DNA from: an uncultured Lachnospiraceae bacterium
GTDB taxonomy: Bacteria > Bacillota > Clostridia > Lachnospirales > Lachnospiraceae
DNA: 38,783 bases
Assembly: GCA_946616835.1 (NCBI GenBank)
Contig: CAMOJK010000016.1
Span: 1 to 38,783 of the forward strand
Reading direction: 5' to 3'
Shown: piece by piece, positions 31,895 through 38,783 of the stretch
How the letters are laid out: each line of letters starts with the position of its first letter
How positions within the stretch are numbered: position 1 is the stretch's first letter
Made by a program: the position numbers and the translations under genes
Notes under the pieces: generated by a model
Databases searched by the model: none
What the model was told of the DNA's origin: nothing
What the model saw: the letters and a program-made list of their open reading frames with translations, nothing else

Positions 31895-34693
31895 ATGACA
31901 TCAACTTCAACAATTCACACAGACCCAGACAAGAATAAATTTTCAAAATCTTCAGCTCTCCCTGCCCCTCTCATCGCATTCGCTGCAGCATGCTTATTAT
32001 TTGCATTACTTTTAGCGATAAACGGGTTCCTTTTTCCCGGAAGCATAACCAACGGCGACAATCTTGATCAATACCTTGCTTTTATAATGTCATTTATCCG
32101 TGTATTAAAAGGAGAGCAGAGCTTTTGGTACTCTTTTTCATTGTATGCAGGTTCACCTTCTGTACTTACTTATGTGTACTATTCTTTGAGTCCTTTCAAT
32201 TTGCTTTATCTTTTGCCCGGCATTTCCCTTATCACCATAACTCACATTATTTCAATTCTAAAATCAGGTCTTGCCGCAGCAACATTCTCCTGGTATTCAG
32301 AAAAAACTTTAGGGCAAAAAAAAATTCCTGCTGTATTTTTTTCGATTTGCTATGCATTCTGCTCATGGTCTGTAATAATGAGTATAAACTGTATGTGGGC
32401 AGACAGTCTGTATTTACTGCCGGTTCTGATCGTTTTCATTTCAAGGCAAGTCAAAAAAGCTGATATCAAGAATTTTCTCTGTCTCACCCTAAGCTACGCT
32501 TTTCTTTTTATAACCAATTTTTACATGGGATACATAATGGGAATCTTCACAGCAATTTACTTTGTATGCATAACCATTTGTACAGAAATAGATACCCAAA
32601 ACAAAGTATACACTGTAATCCCAAGTATCCTGAAAAAAATCGGAATATTCGCATCATCAGTCATTTTATCAGCAGCCCTTTGCGCAGCGCTTTTGCTTCC
32701 TGCAGGATACTTCCTTTTCAGCCATCTAAACGGTGTTGGCGAAGCATTTCCCAGTCTAAGCGCCTCATTACCGGATGTTTTCAGTGCACTTTTTGCAGGT
32801 TCGGGATCAGGCATCTATAGCCAGACTCCCTACTTGTATTGCGGTCTCTCCGTGATGCTTCTTGTTCCTTTTTATTTTTTCTCAAAAAAAATAAGCTTTA
32901 GTAAAAAATTCTGTGCAACATTGATACTTTTATTCTATCTCTGCGCTTCTCTTTTCCTTCCGTTGTATGAATTTCTCCATGCATATGATAATCCGAACTA
33001 CTACCCATTCAGGTTTTCACCTTGTATAGTTTTCATGCTTATAACCCTTGCTGAAAAATCATGGGTACACAAGGCAGATATTGAAAAAAAGGGACTATGG
33101 AAAGCTGCTGCCTCTTTTTGTGCAATATATGCATTTCTCGTGCTGTTCAACTCAGTCACCGGCATCACTTCCGTATCCGACCCATATCTCATCCTGAATG
33201 CCTTTTTTCTGTTTACATGGGCTTTTCTTATTATTAAATTTTCAGGAAGCAACGATCAGGCCGTTGCCGGAAAAATTTTTCAAAAAAAATATCTATATGC
33301 CCTTACTTTCATTCTGCTCGCAGCAGAACTCCTGATAAGCAGCAGCATTTCTCTCAGATCAGTTGCCGGCTCGTCCTCTGAGGATGAAAGACGGATGTCC
33401 AATACAGAATTTAATCACTGGTACAATACCGAGAAAGAAGCCATCTATTCCATAAAAAATGCAGACCAGGATTTTTACCGTATCCGCGTGAACAACGAAA
33501 AGTGTTTTAATGGAGCAGCACTTTTCGGCATAAACACTCTGACATCTTTCATGTCTTATGAAGAGACGGCTCAAAGAACCGCTTTCGCTAATTTAGGTAT
33601 AGGAAATGCGTATCATATGCTTTACGATGTCAGCGGATTGCCTCTCACCGATATGCTCTTTTCTGTCAAGTACACAATAGATATACCGTCTGAGCTGACA
33701 ACCACACACCCCGCCATTAGTGAAAACTCTATGGTTCTCCCTATTGCATATACCGTAAGCTCAGATATCGCATCCTACCAATCAAGTGATAATCCGTTTG
33801 AAAGCATGAACAATCTGGTTCACAGCATGACAGGTCGAGATATAACCGTATACGAAACAGTCTCCGACAACGGTATGGTAGCAGATACATTCAACACGGA
33901 TGTTTACGATCTTGGAGACATGATAGCTTATGATATTACTACGGATATAGCCAATAAAGGCTGGGTAACATACGCTATCCCCAAAAAAGAGAACAAAAAA
34001 GCATATATTTTTTTTAAACCACAAAACGGAACATATTTCAACTCACTCTCGCCTTATATAATAAGGTCCTACCCTGTTGGTTTGGACTGTTCTCTGACAA
34101 TGGCTTCCGGTGCCATCTACGAAGTGAACCGAAGCCAGGAATCAGCAGAATTGACCAACACAAAACTTGAATCATCCCCTGATGATTATACATATCAGGT
34201 TTTCTATATCAACACAGGTGGATACAACTCGTATTCTGTCAACGATGTCATTTTTTCCTATTATGATGAAAATGCCCTTAAAGAGGTTTACGATTATCTA
34301 AAGGAAGGTACAATGACCGTAACATCTTTTACAGATGATCATATCGAAGGATTTGTTACAGCCACCGAAAACAGACCTGTACTATTCACAAGCATCCCCT
34401 ATGACAAAGGTTGGACAGCATATGTTGATGGTGTTCCCAATAAGATCTATGTCACTACCGATGATGCATTCTGCGCTCTGGCTCTTGCTCCCGGCGAACA
34501 CACTATCATATTCGATTACACCGCCCCATATGCATTTGCCGGAAGTGTTATATCAACAATCGCAGCATTAATACTTGCAATGATTTATCTTAAGGGAAAA
34601 AACGCTGAAAAAAAGGTGCCTCTTGAAAATAATAATGACACCACCCATGACACCGGTGCTGAGCAAACAAATGAGGGAGCCACAAAAGCATGA
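31895..34693 (+). CDS. YfhO-family membrane glycosyltransferase-like protein (first copy)
   Basis: A 932-residue polytopic protein. After a first membrane helix (about 28-50) comes SITNGDNLDQYLAFIMSFIR, the acidic loop typical of the family and of the GT-C fold. About twelve hydrophobic segments follow to about residue 495. A large external domain (500-870) ends in GWTAYVDGVPNKIYVTTDDAF and LALAPGEHTIIFDYTAPY, the YfhO terminal signature, and a last helix (about 878-897). YfhO proteins transfer sugars from lipid carriers to outside polymers such as teichoic acids. AAGGAG precedes the ATG; the stop overlaps the next start by four bases. Confidence 0.88.
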   Translation: MTSTSTIHTDPDKNKFSKSSALPAPLIAFAAACLLFALLLAINGFLFPGSITNGDNLDQYLAFIMSFIRVLKGEQSFWYSFSLYAGSPSVLTYVYYSLSPFNLLYLLPGISLITITHIISILKSGLAAATFSWYSEKTLGQKKIPAVFFSICYAFCSWSVIMSINCMWADSLYLLPVLIVFISRQVKKADIKNFLCLTLSYAFLFITNFYMGYIMGIFTAIYFVCITICTEIDTQNKVYTVIPSILKKIGIFASSVILSAALCAALLLPAGYFLFSHLNGVGEAFPSLSASLPDVFSALFAGSGSGIYSQTPYLYCGLSVMLLVPFYFFSKKISFSKKFCATLILLFYLCASLFLPLYEFLHAYDNPNYYPFRFSPCIVFMLITLAEKSWVHKADIEKKGLWKAAASFCAIYAFLVLFNSVTGITSVSDPYLILNAFFLFTWAFLIIKFSGSNDQAVAGKIFQKKYLYALTFILLAAELLISSSISLRSVAGSSSEDERRMSNTEFNHWYNTEKEAIYSIKNADQDFYRIRVNNEKCFNGAALFGINTLTSFMSYEETAQRTAFANLGIGNAYHMLYDVSGLPLTDMLFSVKYTIDIPSELTTTHPAISENSMVLPIAYTVSSDIASYQSSDNPFESMNNLVHSMTGRDITVYETVSDNGMVADTFNTDVYDLGDMIAYDITTDIANKGWVTYAIPKKENKKAYIFFKPQNGTYFNSLSPYIIRSYPVGLDCSLTMASGAIYEVNRSQESAELTNTKLESSPDDYTYQVFYINTGGYNSYSVNDVIFSYYDENALKEVYDYLKEGTMTVTSFTDDHIEGFVTATENRPVLFTSIPYDKGWTAYVDGVPNKIYVTTDDAFCALALAPGEHTIIFDYTAPYAFAGSVISTIAALILAMIYLKGKNAEKKVPLENNNDTTHDTGAEQTNEGATKA

Positions 34694-37464
34694 AAACACT
34701 AAGTAAGCAAACGCTATTTCCTCTCTATGCTGCCCTTTTAGCCACATTCACCTTTCTCATAGGATTATGGACGGTGGATGTGCTTGGATTTGGCAATAAC
34801 GTTATTCTATTTGGGGACCTTGACGAGCAGTACATCCCCTTTATCAAAATGTTTCTCCGCGCCTTAACGGGAAAAGAAGACTATTGGTACTCACTTTCTA
34901 TTTATCTGGGATCCGGAACAGCCCTCACCTATGCTTATTACTGCATAAACCCATTCAATCTGATCTACCTTATTGATTGGATGCCTGCTTCAATTGCTTC
35001 AACGATACTTATAACTGCAAAAATATCACTTGCAGCAAGTACTTTCCAAATTTTCACATTCAAAGCATTACACTTGAAAAAACCATCCACAATATTATTC
35101 TCTCTATGCTATACTCTTGGCGGTTTCACAGCGTCAATGTATACCAATATTATCTGGCTTGATGCTATATACATGCTTCCATTGATAACATATCTTACAA
35201 TGAAAGCCGCCGGTGGAATAAGCAAACCCGAAGAGGAAGATTCCTCAAGAAAAGACAACACAGAACATTTTCCTTTTATCAGTCTCACAATAGCCTTTGC
35301 CTTTCTATTCGTCACTAATTTTTACATAGCTTTTATGGTTGGAGTCTTTGAAGCATTAGTTTTTATTCTTTCTTTTTTCAGAGAATATTCAGAAAAAACA
35401 ATAAAGAATTTTCTACAAAAAGGATTTCTGTACGCAGCATCTGTTATATTGGCAGCGATGATATGTGCTTCGGTCCTGATGCCGGCCGCCTATTTTCTCT
35501 ATTCACATCTAGCGGAAGATAATGAATCATTTCATGGTCTCATGGCAACAATACCGGATATAATAAATTCTTTTTTCGTAGGTTCTTTTCCCAGCCTTGA
35601 TAATAATATACCTTTCCTGTACACAGGACTTCCCGTATTACTATTGGCACCTTTCTTTTTCATACAAAAAAAAGTCTCAAAACGCGACAGGATACTGCTT
35701 GCAATATTGCTTATTTATTACATGCTATGTATGCTTATCCTTCCGCTGTATAAATTCATGCATGTATTTGATTATCCCAACTGGTATGCTTACCGTTTTT
35801 CGTTCTGCATAAGCTTTGTTTTAGCCGCAATATCAGCATATACATTTGAGAAGACCGATAATATAAACAAAAAAACATTTTGCATATATTCACTCTCACT
35901 GATTGTGTTATATTCTGCAATGATCCCAATTTGTGCTGTAAGATACCAGTCTTATCAGACCGGAAATGATAATGCGGGATTAGTTATAAACGCAACATTC
36001 ATACTGCTTTATCTTCTACTGTTTATCATCAGCCGAAAACAAACCAATATGCGTTTACGGCATATGCTATTTGCTTCTTTTTCCTTACTTTTGGTAGCTG
36101 AAATTGTTGTTAACTTTTACATTACCGGCACAATAAAATCCAATCCTATAACAGAGCTTGCTGAAGAGCAATGGCTCACTGAAGGTGATGTCGTAAACGA
36201 GATTCAATCCTCAGATAAAGGGTTATATCGTATAAGCGTTAAAAATGAAAGTACTTCCAACGCTTCTGCCTGGTTTGGTTATGCAGGATTAAACACTTTT
36301 TCCTCTTCAGATGATTATAATCTCAGACGTGCACTATTAGGTCTGGGAATATCCGCACCTAACAGGGTTATTTTTGATGCGGGATACACCCCTGTCACCT
36401 ACGCCTTCGTAGGTGCTAAATATAAAATTAAGGCTTACTCCGAAGAAGAAGAACTGAAAAAAAATGCTGAAATCAGCGATGAAATAATAAAACCAGAAGT
36501 AACACAGTATGATTCATATCTTCCAATTATATTCATGTCTGATGACGACATAATGGAATATGGTGCCACGGACGATCCTTTTCTAAACCAGAACCAGCTC
36601 ATAACAAAGCTTTCCGGCACAGAGTATTCTTTCTTCACTCCTGTAGACAGAAGTCAAATACTTGAAGGGAACTACAATACCATTATAATGGAGAATCCAC
36701 AGGCTACGCTATTTGTAAAAAAGAGTTCTCTTTCAAATCTGGCATACTACACCTTTGTGACACCTCACAAAGATGACAGACTTTTCTTCGGATGTTTTGC
36801 ACAGCACGAAAGCGTTGCTGTCCGCAATACCATGTATATTATCTGTGAAACGCTTGGGTGGTGGGAAACACCGGAAATGCAGAACGGAAACATTGTCCAA
36901 GCGTCTTTGCTCAATTCCTCGAATTACAGATACATTTCTGGTGTAGTCCCTTCAGAACAATATGACGAAATAGCAGTCTATACCAATGCCGGTGACATCA
37001 CGACTGACAGTTGCCGTGCTATGTATTTCTACGAATACCTAAAGGATGATAAGTTAAAGTCGGTCTGTGATGACCTCACCTCCACTGCACCAACAATAAC
37101 ATCATTCCGGTCCTCTGACATAAAAGCCACTGTTAATGTAACTGCAGACCGCCCCATACTATTCACAACAATCCCCTATGATGAGGGCTGGAGCATATAC
37201 TGTGATGGCAAAGAAATAGAAACCATAGCTACAGTTGAGGATGCTTTCTTAGGCGCCGTGTTGCCCACGGGTCCGCATGACATAGAACTCAAATACACTG
37301 CCAGATTCGCTAAAGAGGGCTGCATAATCAGTGTTACCGCGCTGATTATCCTTGCTTCTATTTCTATCATAAGGCTGGTAATATATCTTAATTCCATTTT
37401 TTTCAAAACTTCAGAATCACAGCAGGCTGACAATGATTCTTCTACTCCTGGAGACGCTAAATGA
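34690..37464 (+). CDS. YfhO-family membrane glycosyltransferase-like protein (second copy)
   Basis: A 924-residue paralogue of its neighbours. The loop after helix 1 reads ILFGDLDEQYIPFIKMFLRA, followed by DYWYSLSIYLGSGTALTYAY. About twelve hydrophobic segments are followed by an external domain (about 490-890). That domain ends GWSIYCDGKEIETIATVEDA, then FLGAVLPTGPHDIELKYTAR, and a last helix. The start ATG overlaps the stop of the first copy (ATGA) and is preceded by GAGGGAG, so translation is coupled. Sequence differs throughout, so the duplication is old. Confidence 0.88.
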   Translation: MKTLSKQTLFPLYAALLATFTFLIGLWTVDVLGFGNNVILFGDLDEQYIPFIKMFLRALTGKEDYWYSLSIYLGSGTALTYAYYCINPFNLIYLIDWMPASIASTILITAKISLAASTFQIFTFKALHLKKPSTILFSLCYTLGGFTASMYTNIIWLDAIYMLPLITYLTMKAAGGISKPEEEDSSRKDNTEHFPFISLTIAFAFLFVTNFYIAFMVGVFEALVFILSFFREYSEKTIKNFLQKGFLYAASVILAAMICASVLMPAAYFLYSHLAEDNESFHGLMATIPDIINSFFVGSFPSLDNNIPFLYTGLPVLLLAPFFFIQKKVSKRDRILLAILLIYYMLCMLILPLYKFMHVFDYPNWYAYRFSFCISFVLAAISAYTFEKTDNINKKTFCIYSLSLIVLYSAMIPICAVRYQSYQTGNDNAGLVINATFILLYLLLFIISRKQTNMRLRHMLFASFSLLLVAEIVVNFYITGTIKSNPITELAEEQWLTEGDVVNEIQSSDKGLYRISVKNESTSNASAWFGYAGLNTFSSSDDYNLRRALLGLGISAPNRVIFDAGYTPVTYAFVGAKYKIKAYSEEEELKKNAEISDEIIKPEVTQYDSYLPIIFMSDDDIMEYGATDDPFLNQNQLITKLSGTEYSFFTPVDRSQILEGNYNTIIMENPQATLFVKKSSLSNLAYYTFVTPHKDDRLFFGCFAQHESVAVRNTMYIICETLGWWETPEMQNGNIVQASLLNSSNYRYISGVVPSEQYDEIAVYTNAGDITTDSCRAMYFYEYLKDDKLKSVCDDLTSTAPTITSFRSSDIKATVNVTADRPILFTTIPYDEGWSIYCDGKEIETIATVEDAFLGAVLPTGPHDIELKYTARFAKEGCIISVTALIILASISIIRLVIYLNSIFFKTSESQQADNDSSTPGDAK

Positions 37465-38783
37465 GGCGTTTTTTTAGGACAGAAGCATATCCGATTCTTT
37501 CAGCACTATTGACCGCTGCCATTTTTTTAGCCGGACTGACTTTTTTAGGCATAACAGGCTTCGGTAACTATACTATCCTGTGTGGAGATCTGGTACATCA
37601 ATACATCCCTTTTATCAAACTTTTTCTTTCTTCCATAACAGGTAAAACAGACTATTGGTATTCTTTTTCTCTTTACCTCGGTTCCGGCACTGCTCTCACT
37701 TATACATACTACTGCCTAAGTCCTTTCAACCTTCTTTATCTCATTGATTATCTTCCTGAAACCGTAATAACAGTAATAGTGATAACTTTAAAGCTTTCAT
37801 TTGCTGCCGCCACATTCCAATGTTATGAAAAAAAGGCCCTTAAGATGAACTCTCCCCTTTCTATACTTTTTGCCTCCTGCTATGCCCTAAGCGGTTTTAC
37901 TGCCGGAATGTACCTCAACATAATGTGGCTGGATACTCTGTACATACTTCCTGTACTTACATATTTTAACCTTATGGCTACAGGTTGCATCCAGAACAAT
38001 ACATCAGAAAACCACACCACTCCCAAACTTTTTGTCAGACTCTCATTATCGTTCGCCTATCTTTTTCTAACAAACTTTTATATGGGGTTCATTGTAGGCA
38101 TATTCGAACTACTTATTTTCGTTCTTTCTTTTTTCAGCCGAAACGGCAAATTTTCCATAAAAGGAGTCATCTGCAGGTCAGCTTTTTGGATTGCCTCAGT
38201 CCTGCTCGCGGCAGCTTTATGTGGCGCAACCCATATTCCGGCTGCTTATTATCTTTTTTCACATGTAGCTCAAGATAATGAAGACTTCCGTGAGCTAACT
38301 GCCACTATACCGGATCTAATCAACGCATTTTTCATAGGTACATTTCAGGGAATAAACAATAGCATACCTGCCCTATACTGTGGGCTTCCAGTTCTGCTGC
38401 TTTGCCCGTTTTTTTTCTTATCCAAAAGCATTTCCCGAAGAATAAAACTGCTTTCCGCTATTCTTATCATGTATTATGTAGCATGTATGCTTATACTTCC
38501 TCTATACAAATTTATGCATGCATTTGATTATCCAAATTACTATGGATTTCGCTTTTCATTCTGCATATGCTTTATCCTGATATCACTGGCAGCTTACACA
38601 CTTGAAAACAATATCGGAAGCATCAGCATAAAGGCATGTACCATATATACTCTCAGCCTGATAGTGTTTTACTCTATCATGATCCCCCTCTGCAGGATAC
38701 GATACGCTGCTGACCAGACTTGCAACTCATACTCTATGTTTGTTGTGAACGCCTTGTTTTTGTCAGCATATCTTTTATTTTTT
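37461..38783 (+). CDS. YfhO-family membrane glycosyltransferase-like protein (third copy, 5' part)
   Basis: The frame is open from ATG at 37461 to the window edge, giving 441 residues. It opens MRRFFRTEAYPILSALLTAA and has ILCGDLVHQYIPFIKLFLSS followed by YWYSFSLYLGSGTALTYTYY, aligned with the second copy. The second acidic residue of the loop (Glu or Asp in copies 1 and 2) is His here. The start overlaps the stop of the second copy by four bases (ATGA), with GGAG upstream. The C-terminal half lies outside the window. Confidence 0.85.
   Translation, partial: MRRFFRTEAYPILSALLTAAIFLAGLTFLGITGFGNYTILCGDLVHQYIPFIKLFLSSITGKTDYWYSFSLYLGSGTALTYTYYCLSPFNLLYLIDYLPETVITVIVITLKLSFAAATFQCYEKKALKMNSPLSILFASCYALSGFTAGMYLNIMWLDTLYILPVLTYFNLMATGCIQNNTSENHTTPKLFVRLSLSFAYLFLTNFYMGFIVGIFELLIFVLSFFSRNGKFSIKGVICRSAFWIASVLLAAALCGATHIPAAYYLFSHVAQDNEDFRELTATIPDLINAFFIGTFQGINNSIPALYCGLPVLLLCPFFFLSKSISRRIKLLSAILIMYYVACMLILPLYKFMHAFDYPNYYGFRFSFCICFILISLAAYTLENNIGSISIKACTIYTLSLIVFYSIMIPLCRIRYAADQTCNSYSMFVVNALFLSAYLLFF

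Noticed and set aside
37985-38278. 97-residue frame near the right edge
   Set aside because: It is an off-frame shadow inside the third YfhO gene, whose own frame is open throughout.

Overview
The window looks like a chromosomal segment of a motile, piliated, single-membrane (monoderm) Firmicute of the Clostridia, most likely a Lachnospiraceae-type organism. The reasons are: the codY gene directly ahead of a fla-type flagellar operon; a type IV pilus cluster with no secretin (PilQ) or PilP gene; strong AAGGAGG-type ribosome binding sites; and three YfhO-family envelope glycosyltransferase-like genes. The genus is inference. There are no rRNA, tRNA, CRISPR, transposase or prophage genes. Everything from base 1 to about 31600 reads leftward (minus strand); the YfhO genes read rightward.

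Region 1 (1-430) holds the start of a leftward membrane-protein gene cut by the window edge, a cluster of repeated operator-like motifs in front of it, and the flagellar operon terminator. Region 2 (431-13209, minus) is a flagellar basal body/hook operon in transcription order flgB, flgC, fliE, fliF, fliG, fliH, fliI, fliJ, a motE/ylxF-like gene, fliK, flgD, flgE. It ends in a terminator right after flgE, so the usual flbD-motA-motB-fliL-fliM continuation is absent here. FlgD carries a very long acidic Ser/Glu/Ala tail. Several intercistronic gaps hold stem-loops, including a 73-base one over the fliK stop codon, and flgE has its own sigma-D-like promoter. Region 3 (13210-16834) has the control region of the flagellar operon, then codY and topA, with a clean sigma-A promoter for topA.

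Region 4 (16834-31750, minus) is a type IV pilus cluster in the order pilT, a predicted glycosyltransferase, pilB, pilC, pilD, a fused pilM-pilN, pilO, then five prepilin genes (PilV-, PilX-, FimT/GspH-, PilW- and PilA-like). PilB starts with two MshEN motifs, so extension is predicted to be controlled by c-di-GMP. Two canonical intrinsic terminators sit inside the cluster, each ending less than about 20 bases before the next start codon (the glycosyltransferase gene and pilD). Terminator-less stem-loops precede pilC and the prepilin genes, including one with a C(UUCG)G tetraloop before the PilA-like gene. This suggests that RNA elements set the ratio of machinery to subunit.

Region 5 (31603-38783): divergent sigma-A promoters separate pilT from three tandem, translationally coupled YfhO-family genes, the third cut by the window edge. 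I see no wholly unknown system. The best leads are the RNA-level control of the pilus cluster, the beta-strand-rich putative tip pilin, the pilus-embedded glycosyltransferase, the YfhO triplet, and the FlgD tail. Several starts were moved to codons with a proper Shine-Dalgarno sequence (flgB, fliK, pilD and three prepilins).
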